Below, in pieces: positions 35,895 through 44,616 of a DNA stretch of 64,000 nucleotides; the stretch's first letter is position 1, and the number at the start of each line of letters is the position of its first letter. This stretch comes from Algoriphagus sp. (GTDB taxonomy: Bacteria; Bacteroidota; Bacteroidia; Cytophagales; Cyclobacteriaceae). The stretch covers positions 1 through 64,000 of the forward strand of contig JAGXQZ010000002.1 of assembly GCA_018336015.1 (NCBI GenBank). Direction: 5' to 3'. The notes beneath the pieces were generated by a model, which worked only from the letters and a program-made list of their open reading frames with translations, searched no databases and was not told the DNA's origin. Position numbers and translations under genes: made by a program.

Positions 35895-37189
35895 TGTTCC
35901 AAAGCTTTTTTGTAGGTGTCTATTGCCCTTGTGCGGGCAAATTTATGATCTACAATCGGCTTTGGGTAAGAATTTGTTCCTAATTCAGGAATCCAATTTT
36001 TAATATACTTCAGGTCCTTGTCAAATTTCTCAGTTTGGGAGTCAGGATTAAATACACGGAAGTAGGGTTGGGCATCGGTTCCTGTGCCAGCAGCCCATTG
36101 CCAGCCCCCATTGTTGGATGCCAGCTCAAAGTCTAAAAGCTTCTTGGCAAAATAGGCTTCACCCCATCTCCAGTCGATGAGTAGGTGCTTGGTGAGAAAA
36201 GAGGCCACAACCATCCTTACGCGATTGTGCATAAAGCCTGTCGTGTTCAGCTCTCTCATGCCTGCATCCACGATTGGGAAGCCTGTTTTGCCTTCGCACC
36301 AAGCTTTAAATTCCTGTTCATTATTTCTCCAAGGAATATGATCATAGGCGGGTTTGAAGGCCTTTTCTACCACCTGGGGATTATAGGCCAGGATCATCAT
36401 GTAAAATTCCCTCCAGATCAGCTCATTGAGATAGGTCTCATTGAGTTGGGAGGCGATCAGGGCCAGTTTTCTCACCGAAATCGTCCCAAATCTGAGATGG
36501 ATACCCAGTCGGGTGGTTCCTTTTTTCGCGGGGAAATTTCGGTTTTCATCGTAATGTCTGATGATATCCTGATCTGCGATTGCTGATGGGATTTCAATTG
36601 GAGATGGTAAAAAACCCATTTCTGACAAGGAAATCTCAGGAAGCGGAGAGGACTTGGCTAAGTTTTTCCAGTTGGGTTCGGAGAGGGGTTGGGTTTTGGT
36701 CTTCTTGAATTTATCCAGCCAGTTTTTGCTGAAAGGAGTGAATACTTTGTAAAACTCCCCTGAACCGTTCAGGATTTCTCCCGGCTCAAAAATCACCTGA
36801 TCTTTGAAGGTGAGGAAGGGGATGTTTTTTTCCTTTAATAGGGCTTCGATCCCTCCGTCTCTTTTCTTCGCGTAGGGTTCATAGTCTCGGTTGGTGTACA
36901 CAGCTTGGATGTCATATTCCCCGAGAAGCTCGGGGTACACTTCTTCCGGTTTGCCGTATTTGATCAGCATAGAGCCTCCTTTTTGTTCGAAAAAAGACTT
37001 GAGTTCGCCGACCTTTTGGAGGATAAACTGAACCCGTGCGTCGGATTTGTCCTCAAGTAAGTCAAGGATGTTTTTGTCAAAAATAAAAAGAGGCAGTACC
37101 TCAGGTTCCTGCTGCAAGGCGTAAAAGAGGGCGGTATTGTCGTCTGTTCTGAGGTCTCTGCGAAACCAGCACAGGGTGATCTTCTTCAT
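35891..37189 (-). CDS. phrB: Deoxyribodipyrimidine photolyase
   Basis: FAD-dependent photolyase of 432 residues (class I CPD type) that repairs UV pyrimidine dimers using light. The start TLCWFRRDLRTDDN is the N-terminal antenna-binding domain. The FAD-binding half has TRLGIHLRFGTISVR, MHNRVRMVVASFLTKHLLIDWRWGE and NNGGWQWAAGTGTDAQPYFRVFNP. I start at ATG 37189 rather than 37225 because the conserved block begins there. Cryptochrome-DASH or (6-4) types are less likely given these motifs. It overlaps the next gene by 4 nt. Confidence 0.93.
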   Translation of the reverse strand: MKKITLCWFRRDLRTDDNTALFYALQQEPEVLPLFIFDKNILDLLEDKSDARVQFILQKVGELKSFFEQKGGSMLIKYGKPEEVYPELLGEYDIQAVYTNRDYEPYAKKRDGGIEALLKEKNIPFLTFKDQVIFEPGEILNGSGEFYKVFTPFSKNWLDKFKKTKTQPLSEPNWKNLAKSSPLPEISLSEMGFLPSPIEIPSAIADQDIIRHYDENRNFPAKKGTTRLGIHLRFGTISVRKLALIASQLNETYLNELIWREFYMMILAYNPQVVEKAFKPAYDHIPWRNNEQEFKAWCEGKTGFPIVDAGMRELNTTGFMHNRVRMVVASFLTKHLLIDWRWGEAYFAKKLLDFELASNNGGWQWAAGTGTDAQPYFRVFNPDSQTEKFDKDLKYIKNWIPELGTNSYPKPIVDHKFARTRAIDTYKKALEQ

Positions 37190-37231
37190 GGTGGTTCTTT
37201 TTTGAAGAAAGTCAGGAAAGGACAAAATGTT

Positions 37232-40200
37232 TTACCAATCTTCCTTGGCAGGTACTTTTTCTACCCGAAGACTATCATTTTCAGGCTCTCGTCTAGGGAA
37301 ATTTTCCGGAGTGATCGGTGTCCAATTTTCTTCGCCTCCATATTCATTTCTCAAAAAGTCATCGGAATCCTGCACAGAAAGACGGCTGACACGCCTTCTT
37401 GCAATCTTCGCAAAAAGCTCACTAAAGGAGTTGAACGAAACGTTTTGGGTAACTGAGGCTCCGTAAGACAGGACGTTTTGGGTCAAAGAAAGTGAGGTGA
37501 AGGTATTGAAGTTGTTTCGGTTAAAAATCCTCAGACGATATACCCCATCCTCGGTGATCATGTATTCAGCCTGCCAGTCTCCGATGATGGAGGCCGCACT
37601 GGCATTGCCCCGATTGTCTGTAAATCCTCCGTCTCTTGATACTCGCAATCGACCATCGAGGAACGTATAGGCCACACTCAGCTGGAAGTTTTCCAATGCA
37701 TTTTGATCCAAGGTGGCCAAGTCAATGTTTACCTCGAGATTTTTGTCCACTTGCCCCAAGGCAGTATTTAATTGAGAAGAAAGCAGGTTACTTACACTGG
37801 AGGAAAGCGAAGAAACACCGGTAAACTGTCCTTCAGGTGAAAAATTACGCGTCATGATGACTGAAAACACCTGACGGTTCATTTCCTGTTCGTCGGCTGC
37901 CACCCTGTTTTGGAAGGCTGAAATGGTCGTTTGCACATCACCGGAAGAAGGGAACTCAGAAAAGTCAAACCCAAATTTGAAGGTAGGAGACAGCAATTCT
38001 CCCTGCAGGTCCATCACTACTTTGACTGGGAAGCGCCGTCTCATCTGACTGTTTTCCTGGGCGGGATTGTTGGTGTTGATGAGAGGTTGGAGGGAAAGGC
38101 TTTCTTCATAGAAGGCTTTCAGGTTCATTACACCGGTGTATGGATCACCAAACCAAGTAATACGACCTCCGGGTTGTACCTCAAATTTTTTCTTCACGAC
38201 ATTATATAGGGAGAAATTGTACAATCCTTCCACGATTTCGTAATTGCCGGCTAGCGAAAAGTTGCCTTGGGTGTCTATGTTCATATTCAAGACTCCTCTG
38301 CCTCTACCTTGGATACTTTCTCCTGTTTTTGGATCAATGATGATTTCGGCAAAGGCGTCCGGAGTCACGTCGATTATGAAATTCAAGCGGATGTTTTCAA
38401 TCTCCAATCGGTTTACCTCTTCCGCGAGTGCTTTGATTCTGACGGTATCTTGTACGTTGATGATTTGGATAAAATCCTCCTGATATTGCTCGTTGGAACT
38501 GGTCAATGGAATCGAAATTCGGGTATTTGCCTGAGTGGTTGCTCTGGCGATTACATCCAGGTTGCTGGTACTTCCTCGTATGCCTAAGGTCCCACTGGCA
38601 AAGGCAGTCCCGTAAAACAATTCGTTGTCTCTAGCACTGGTGTTGAGCACTTGAAAATTGCTTAATCTCGAGTTGATGTCCAAGAAGATGTTTTCAAATC
38701 CTTGATGATTCAACCCACCTGTAAATGTGGCTCTATTTCCATTGATATCTCTGAAAATCAGGTCTTGGAAGCTGATTTGGGTCGGTCGGAAAAGTATGCT
38801 TCCATCGATCTGATAGGAAGTGTTGAGGTAATTAATGCGGAGTTTTCCTTGATCGATTCGTCCACTTCCGAGAAGTTCTGGCACTTCTACAGTACCTCGG
38901 AGTTGCAGATTTCCGCTAACTGTACCTCCCAGATTTGTGATGTATTTCGACAGGAAAGGCTCAAAAATCACCAGGTTGGCTTGGGTCATTTGGGCATCCA
39001 TATCCAAGTTTTGATACGCAAGACCAAGGGTGCCCTCGATGTCTATTTTTTTCTGGCCGTTGAAATAGTTTTCTACTTTCAAGATTAGGTCTTCAGCTCC
39101 TAAAGTTGTGGAAGCATCGATTTCTCCAATTGGGAAATCGTTGATTTCTAGTCCTTCAATATGTAGCGTCCCATCCAGTTCGGCTTGGTTGATCAAGTTG
39201 CTGAGTCGAAAGCTGCCATCGGCTTTTCCTGCAAAATCCAAAGAAGTAATCGTATTGAGCAGGTCCAATTCTACCTGTTTGATGATGATGTCTAGATTTT
39301 CTTCTGGATTGGGACTGATCTTACCTTGCAACCCTAGTTCCTGCTCCTCATTGGATACAATCAGCTTGTCAATGGTGACCTCTCCTTGAGAGAGCGATAC
39401 CAGATTTTCAGGGTCAAACTGCCACTCTCGATTGAGTACTCGTAGTAGCGATGGCTTGAATTTCAAAAATGTGCCTGCAGTGGAAAATTTCGTTTCGGCT
39501 TCGATTCGCGCCTTGCTCTGGGTCGAATCCTGATCCAAACTGATTAATAAATCCAAGTTGGTTTGGTCCCAAATAGCTTCTAAGCCAAGGTTTTTAAATC
39601 GTAAGTTTTCGCCAACCTTCTGTTCCTTGGAATAGACGTAGAAAGACGCAAGAATGTCTTTTGAGTTTAGGAGTTTGGAGGTGTTGAAGTCAATGTTGGT
39701 CCCATAGGCCTGATTTCCCTGATAGTTGATCGAGTCGATGGAGGTGAAAAAGTTGAATACGGTATTTTCTTTTGTTTGATAAAAGGCACCTTCCAAAATT
39801 GTGTTTTTGGAAATACTAAGGTCTGGCTGAAACAGCTGGATCAGTGGATTGATGTCATTCATCCGAATGTTGAGATCCAAACTGTAGGTTTCAGAGAAGT
39901 TTTCTTCGAGATCTGCCTGAGGCTGTTCCTCATTCAGCAAAATGGCGAGGTATTGCCTTCCAAGAATATCCAAATCTTTGGCCATTTGCTCGAGATTAAA
40001 CTGGCCAGATGCTGCGACTACCAAATAATCCGAATTGAGGGACAATGTCCGTGTACCTCCGGCAAAAAGCGATTGAAAAAAGAAGTCTCCCACTTCCAGT
40101 TCTCTCCCTTCGTAACCAGCCTTGATGTTGTTAAACCTTGCAATTCCCTCCAGCTTATCCAGCGTGATTCCTTTAGTATCAATGTCCAAATCCCCACTCA

Positions 40201-41836
40201 AAAAGGTCTCTTTATCCATCAAATTGATTCGATCCAAAAACATCGTATCTAATTCAACATTCAGTCTGACTGAATCGATGGATTCATTCAGATTAAGGTA
40301 GCCTTTTACTCGTGCTTTTAGGTTGGGGTCATTAATGGCAAGGTTTCCGCGAAATAGGTTGAGGCCATAAGTAGCATCGGTGGTGATGTTGGTGAAATTG
40401 TACTGATTGATACCCAGCTGACTGATTTTGGCATTGAGATCGACCAAGGCAGTGGCGACCGAAGAGCCTTTGATGTTTACATTTCCTTCCAATGATACTT
40501 TTTGAAGGAGTTCTTTGTCCTCAGTCAAAATTCCCAAATCCAGATTTTGGACCTTTAGTCGGGATACGATGGAAGGCACACCTTTTACCAGATCATAATT
40601 TACTCTGCCACTGAAGTTTCCGATGTTGGTTCGGAAATCCCCCGTAGTAGTGAATCGGTTGAGCACCCCGGCGAAATCCGCATCCAACCTGATGGTGTTG
40701 AATTTTTTGATCTCTTTTTGGATTTCGGGACTTAAGTATGGTGCTAGATCCCCTGCGAAGATGACTGAGTTTTTGAGGGATAGGTTGAGATAGGTGTTGT
40801 CTATATCTGGCAGACCATCCACCAGAAAAGAACCAAAAAGAGCGGTTTTTTCTCCTATTCGTACCAAAAACTCCTCTGAAGAAAGCTCAGAAACAGGCCC
40901 TGCCACTTCACCACTGAGATATATTTCAGTTTCAATCTCAGGGAGCATTGGGGCAAAAATTCTTAGATCAGCGAGATGGATTTTTGTTTCCTCCATGCGG
41001 GCGGTCAGTTTTACCTGATGGAGAAAATCTGAATATCCTTTAGGGCCGGTAATATCCATCCGGAGATAGTTCTTAATCTGGCTTTTGTCGGTTTTCAGAT
41101 TGAGGTTTGCCAATTCCAAATACTTGGGATCATAGGTCAGATTAGTTTTCAGATCTTGGATTTTTAGCCCTGAATTTCCTTCAATTCCTGAAAGCAACTT
41201 GATGTCCAAGCCAAGCTTACTTCCCACAAAACTGAATTTATCCGCATTGGCAGTCACTTCTTTAAACTCTAGCCGAGTGTAGTCAAATCCCTCCGTGATG
41301 GGATCGGTTCGGAGATCCAGCAAAGCAAATTCCGACTGACGCAATTCGATGGAAGAAATGAAAAAACGGGTTGCGGAAGTACTCTGTTTGGTCGACCCAA
41401 ATACCTGTGTGAGTTCTTTTACCCATCGGTTGATATTTATGAGCGAATCTCCCGAATGAGTGATGAGATTTAATTCGGCTTTTTCCAACCTCACGGCATC
41501 TATGGTGGGATCTCCCGGAGGAATCAAGGAAAGAAGCGCAAAATCTGCGTAGGCCTTTTCTGCCCCGATCATTAGGCTGTCCCGATGATCATAGATTTGG
41601 AGATTTTCTAGCGTGAGTGCATCCCACCAAGAAATGCGAATATTTCCAATCTCGGTACGGAAGCTCGTGCGGTCATTGAGATATCCCGTTACTTTGTCTA
41701 CGGCCCAATTTTGAATCGAATTTACTTGAAGGGCTAGACCCAGTCCAATCAAAAGAAGCAGGGTAGAAAATACTACCCAGAGAATCACTCGGAAAGCTTT
41801 GTGCAAAAAATCCCTAACTTTCGGCTTCTTTTCCAA
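37232..41836 (-). CDS. tamB: Translocation/assembly module TamB family protein
   Basis: A 1534-residue inner-membrane-anchored protein of the TamB/AsmA-like group. It has one N-terminal helix (about 14-38, VILWVVFSTLLLLIGLGLAL), very long repeated beta-strand regions likely to form a hydrophobic groove, and the C-terminal DUF490 domain (about 1150-1500, e.g. GGRITWFGDPYTGVMNLKAFY, VVMDLQGELLSPTFKF). It is proposed to carry phospholipids or assemble outer-membrane proteins. No ATG exists between an in-frame stop and the helix, so translation must begin at TTG 41836 or another non-ATG codon. That start overlaps the ATG of tsaD by one base on the other strand, so there is no intergenic space for promoters. 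Confidence 0.9.
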   Translation of the reverse strand: MEKKPKVRDFLHKAFRVILWVVFSTLLLLIGLGLALQVNSIQNWAVDKVTGYLNDRTSFRTEIGNIRISWWDALTLENLQIYDHRDSLMIGAEKAYADFALLSLIPPGDPTIDAVRLEKAELNLITHSGDSLININRWVKELTQVFGSTKQSTSATRFFISSIELRQSEFALLDLRTDPITEGFDYTRLEFKEVTANADKFSFVGSKLGLDIKLLSGIEGNSGLKIQDLKTNLTYDPKYLELANLNLKTDKSQIKNYLRMDITGPKGYSDFLHQVKLTARMEETKIHLADLRIFAPMLPEIETEIYLSGEVAGPVSELSSEEFLVRIGEKTALFGSFLVDGLPDIDNTYLNLSLKNSVIFAGDLAPYLSPEIQKEIKKFNTIRLDADFAGVLNRFTTTGDFRTNIGNFSGRVNYDLVKGVPSIVSRLKVQNLDLGILTEDKELLQKVSLEGNVNIKGSSVATALVDLNAKISQLGINQYNFTNITTDATYGLNLFRGNLAINDPNLKARVKGYLNLNESIDSVRLNVELDTMFLDRINLMDKETFLSGDLDIDTKGITLDKLEGIARFNNIKAGYEGRELEVGDFFFQSLFAGGTRTLSLNSDYLVVAASGQFNLEQMAKDLDILGRQYLAILLNEEQPQADLEENFSETYSLDLNIRMNDINPLIQLFQPDLSISKNTILEGAFYQTKENTVFNFFTSIDSINYQGNQAYGTNIDFNTSKLLNSKDILASFYVYSKEQKVGENLRFKNLGLEAIWDQTNLDLLISLDQDSTQSKARIEAETKFSTAGTFLKFKPSLLRVLNREWQFDPENLVSLSQGEVTIDKLIVSNEEQELGLQGKISPNPEENLDIIIKQVELDLLNTITSLDFAGKADGSFRLSNLINQAELDGTLHIEGLEINDFPIGEIDASTTLGAEDLILKVENYFNGQKKIDIEGTLGLAYQNLDMDAQMTQANLVIFEPFLSKYITNLGGTVSGNLQLRGTVEVPELLGSGRIDQGKLRINYLNTSYQIDGSILFRPTQISFQDLIFRDINGNRATFTGGLNHQGFENIFLDINSRLSNFQVLNTSARDNELFYGTAFASGTLGIRGSTSNLDVIARATTQANTRISIPLTSSNEQYQEDFIQIINVQDTVRIKALAEEVNRLEIENIRLNFIIDVTPDAFAEIIIDPKTGESIQGRGRGVLNMNIDTQGNFSLAGNYEIVEGLYNFSLYNVVKKKFEVQPGGRITWFGDPYTGVMNLKAFYEESLSLQPLINTNNPAQENSQMRRRFPVKVVMDLQGELLSPTFKFGFDFSEFPSSGDVQTTISAFQNRVAADEQEMNRQVFSVIMTRNFSPEGQFTGVSSLSSSVSNLLSSQLNTALGQVDKNLEVNIDLATLDQNALENFQLSVAYTFLDGRLRVSRDGGFTDNRGNASAASIIGDWQAEYMITEDGVYRLRIFNRNNFNTFTSLSLTQNVLSYGASVTQNVSFNSFSELFAKIARRRVSRLSVQDSDDFLRNEYGGEENWTPITPENFPRREPENDSLRVEKVPAKEDW

Positions 41837-42849
41837 TGGGTACCAACGATATTTCTATACTAGCAATTGAGTCCTCGTGTGACGAGACTTCTGCCTCCAT
41901 TATAGTAAATGGCAAAGTACTCAATAATATTGTGGCCACACAATCAGTCCACGAAAAATATGGGGGAGTAGTACCCGAATTGGCCTCTCGTGCCCATCAG
42001 GAAAACTTGATCCCTGTCATCCAAGAAGCGATTTCTACTTCTGGAATCTCCAAAGAGCAGCTTTCTGCGGTTGCCTTTACCCGGGGACCGGGTTTGATGG
42101 GGTCCCTACTGGTCGGGGTGAGTTTTGCCAAGGCATTTGCCAGAGCATTGAATATCCCGCTGATTGACATCAACCACATGCAAGCTCATGTGTTGGCACA
42201 TTTTATCGAAGATCCTAAGCCTAGCTTCCCATTCATTTGTCTCACAGTCAGTGGGGGGCATACACAACTCGTTTTGGTGAAGGATCACTTGGATATGGAA
42301 GTCATCGGTGAGACACAGGATGATGCCGTAGGAGAGGCTTTCGACAAAACCGCCAAATTGCTCGGGTTACCGTATCCCGGTGGGCCTTTGGTTGATAAAT
42401 ACGCCAAAGAGGGTAATCCCAAAGCTTTCACATTTCCGATAACTCGAATGCCGGGCCTGAATTATTCATTCTCAGGGATCAAAACTGCCGTGCTGTATTA
42501 CCTCCGTGACCGGCTTCAGGAAAATCCGAATTTTATCGAGCAAAATTTACCTGACCTTTGCGCCAGTATCCAATATACCTTGATAGAGATGCTCCTTATC
42601 AAGCTCAAGGAGGCTGTAAAGCAATATGGAGTCAAGGAAATTGCCATCGCAGGAGGCGTCTCTGCCAACTCGGGATTGAGAGCAGCCCTGACGGAGCTTT
42701 CCCACCGAAAAGGCTGGAACCTCTACATCCCTAAATTCGAATACTGCACTGACAATGCCGCCATGATTGCCATGGCTGCCCACTACAAGTACCTCAAAGG
42801 AGAATTCGTCGGAATGGACGTAACTCCCTTGGCCAAAATGAAACTCTGA
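41836..42849 (+). CDS. tsaD: tRNA threonylcarbamoyladenosine biosynthesis protein TsaD
   Basis: The 337-residue ASKHA-fold transferase that moves the threonylcarbamoyl group to A37 of ANN-decoding tRNAs. Conserved features are LAIESSCDETSASI at the N-terminus, the metal-binding H114-x-x-x-H118 (NHMQAH), SGGHTQLVLV, and AGGVSANSGLR near the end. TsaB and TsaE are not in the window; a Sua5/YciO-like protein is at 17.2 kb. The start codon overlaps that of the divergent tamB. smpB begins 2 bp after its stop on the same strand. Confidence 0.95.
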   Translation: MGTNDISILAIESSCDETSASIIVNGKVLNNIVATQSVHEKYGGVVPELASRAHQENLIPVIQEAISTSGISKEQLSAVAFTRGPGLMGSLLVGVSFAKAFARALNIPLIDINHMQAHVLAHFIEDPKPSFPFICLTVSGGHTQLVLVKDHLDMEVIGETQDDAVGEAFDKTAKLLGLPYPGGPLVDKYAKEGNPKAFTFPITRMPGLNYSFSGIKTAVLYYLRDRLQENPNFIEQNLPDLCASIQYTLIEMLLIKLKEAVKQYGVKEIAIAGGVSANSGLRAALTELSHRKGWNLYIPKFEYCTDNAAMIAMAAHYKYLKGEFVGMDVTPLAKMKL

Positions 42850-42851
42850 AT

Positions 42852-43322
42852 ATGTCCACCAAGTCCAACCGTTTCGAAAAGGTCGTCAACATCAAAAATA
42901 AGAAGGCAAGCTTCGAGTTTGAATTCATCGACACCTATGTGGCTGGTCTGATGCTCAAGGGTACCGAGATCAAGTCGATCCGGGAGGCGAAAGTGTCCTT
43001 GACAGAGGCGTATTGCGTATTTTATGAAGGCGAACTTTTTATCCGTCAGATGCACATCTCTCCTTACAGCATGGCGGCTAGCTATAACCATGAGGCGGTG
43101 AGAGACAGAAAGTTGCTGCTCAACAAGAAAGAGTTGGAAAAGCTCCAAACTAAGTCCCAGGAAAAGGGTCTTGCAATCATTCCGGTTCGTATATTTATCA
43201 ATGACCGAGGCAAAGCCAAAATGGAAATTGCCCTGGCTCGAGGAAAGAAAATCCACGATAAACGACAGGACCTAAAGGAAAAAGATGCAAAAAGGGAGCT
43301 CCAGCGAATGGCCTTTGATTGA
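42852..43322 (+). CDS. smpB: SsrA-binding protein SmpB
   Basis: A 156-residue tmRNA-binding protein for trans-translation, which rescues stalled ribosomes. Hallmarks are VNIKNKKASFEFEFIDTYVAGLMLKGTEIKSIREAK, the mid-barrel IRQMHISPYSM, and the basic C-terminal tail starting near ALARGKKIHDKRQDLKEKDAKR. Its last 38 bp overlap the next gene in another frame, which ties their expression. tmRNA (ssrA) is not seen in this window. Confidence 0.95.
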   Translation: MSTKSNRFEKVVNIKNKKASFEFEFIDTYVAGLMLKGTEIKSIREAKVSLTEAYCVFYEGELFIRQMHISPYSMAASYNHEAVRDRKLLLNKKELEKLQTKSQEKGLAIIPVRIFINDRGKAKMEIALARGKKIHDKRQDLKEKDAKRELQRMAFD

Positions 43323-44082
43323 TGCTTACGGGATTTGCAGGCAGACTATGCTGCCTGTCTACCATCATCCCACTTTTGATTCTGCCCTAGTCACCCAACT
43401 CCTTTTTGGCGAATGCTATCAGATCAACGGGCTCACTTCTGATCGGCAGTGGTTCAGGGTTTATCATGAAGATACCGGTATCGGTGGCTGGGTTTGGGCC
43501 AAACTGATCAAGGAAATCACCGGCGATGAATACCAGAAATTTCTCAATCAGGACTTTCAGATTGTCACGAGCCCAATCGCGGCCATCGAATACCTCGGTG
43601 CCAGCCTTTACCTACTTCCCGGAAGCCGACTCCATTTTTCCGAACTCGAACTTTTCAATTGGCAGGATCATATCGGTTTTACGGGGACTTTTCGACCCCA
43701 TGCTTCCAAAGCTTCAAGAGAGGAAATCGCAGAAATCGCCCTCCGTTACCTCCATGCTCCTTTTCAGGCTGGCGGTCGCAGCATTTTTGGTTTGGATGAG
43801 GCACATGCATTTCCACTGATTTTTTTGATTGGAGGATATTCATGGATTTCGGGAAAGGTTCCCGGGAAAAGCGTCTCTCCCGAAGAAGTGGAGCCGGGTG
43901 ATTTGTTTGTTTTCAGAGATCTGGAAAGGCAGAAAACACACTACGGACTTTACCTTGGCGCAGAGCAGATTCTCTGGATGGACCACCGGATGAAGATTTC
44001 TGACGTAGATGAGTGGGAGGATTTTTTGAGAAACAATTCCAGCGAACAGGTCGTTTTGGATTCGCGATCGATCATCAGTTAG
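43285..44082 (+). CDS. NlpC/P60-like protein lacking the catalytic cysteine
   Basis: A 265-residue protein with the layout of C40 cell-wall peptidases: two N-terminal SH3b-like domains (1-150, e.g. DRQWFRVYHEDTGIGGWVW) and a C-terminal NlpC/P60-like domain (about 155-265). In active enzymes the motif after GGxxxxG is D-C-S-G-F, with the nucleophile Cys. Here the matching segment is FGLDEAHAF, with E172 where Cys belongs. The downstream His is kept as H219 (THYGLYLG). The protein therefore appears to be a non-catalytic relative, perhaps a binding or regulatory protein. No signal peptide is visible, and the gene overlaps smpB by 38 bp, so export is uncertain. Confidence 0.8.
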   Translation: MQKGSSSEWPLIDAYGICRQTMLPVYHHPTFDSALVTQLLFGECYQINGLTSDRQWFRVYHEDTGIGGWVWAKLIKEITGDEYQKFLNQDFQIVTSPIAAIEYLGASLYLLPGSRLHFSELELFNWQDHIGFTGTFRPHASKASREEIAEIALRYLHAPFQAGGRSIFGLDEAHAFPLIFLIGGYSWISGKVPGKSVSPEEVEPGDLFVFRDLERQKTHYGLYLGAEQILWMDHRMKISDVDEWEDFLRNNSSEQVVLDSRSIIS

Positions 44083-44086
44083 GAGT

Positions 44087-44599
44087 ATGGAAAAAAGGGT
44101 GTTGGTGTTAAACTTGGATCATTCGCCGGTCGCTGTGGTGCCGGTCCAGAAGGCTATCGTCCTCGTCCTTTTGGAAAAAGCCAATGTGCTCTCCACCTAT
44201 GAAACACTGGAGATCCGTACCGTTTCCCGCAGCTTTCAATACCCTGCTGTCATCCGACTTGCCCATTACAAAAACATTCCCTTCAAAGGCGTTTTGCTCA
44301 ATCGTGCCAACCTTTTCCGGAGAGACAAAGGAGAGTGCCAATACTGCGGCAGCAAACGTCACCTGACCATTGACCACGTGGTGCCTCGCTCCAAAGGTGG
44401 CAAAACCTCTTGGACTAATCTCGTCACTGCCTGCAACCGCTGCAATGTGAGCAAAGGAGACAAAACTCCCGAGCAAGCCGGCATGGTTCTCCGCACTGAG
44501 CCATTCAAACCCTCCCTTTCCTATTTCCTCTCCGAATATGCCGAGCGACAAGCGGAAGAATGGCTTCCTTTTTTGGAGAGTAGGGTGGTTAGCGGATAA
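44087..44599 (+). CDS. HNH endonuclease family protein
   Basis: A 170-residue protein of the small HNH group common in Bacteroidota. The N-terminal 80 residues (KRVLVLNLDHSPVAVVPVQKAIVLVLLEKANVL) are a conserved accessory region. The core is a zinc-finger-like HNH: ECQYCGSKRHLTIDHVVPRSKGGKTSWTNLVTACNRCNVSKG, with two CxxC pairs and the D-H motif. The start is 4 bp after the NlpC/P60-like stop. No phage or restriction genes are nearby, so a housekeeping role is possible; its target is unknown. Confidence 0.85.
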   Translation: MEKRVLVLNLDHSPVAVVPVQKAIVLVLLEKANVLSTYETLEIRTVSRSFQYPAVIRLAHYKNIPFKGVLLNRANLFRRDKGECQYCGSKRHLTIDHVVPRSKGGKTSWTNLVTACNRCNVSKGDKTPEQAGMVLRTEPFKPSLSYFLSEYAERQAEEWLPFLESRVVSG

Positions 44600-44616
44600 T
44601 AATCTGAGTTTTTAGA

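Noticed and set aside
44087-44599. Part of a restriction or phage-defence system
   Set aside because: HNH proteins of this short type occur in many Bacteroidota without such partners, and no methylase, helicase or phage gene is adjacent.
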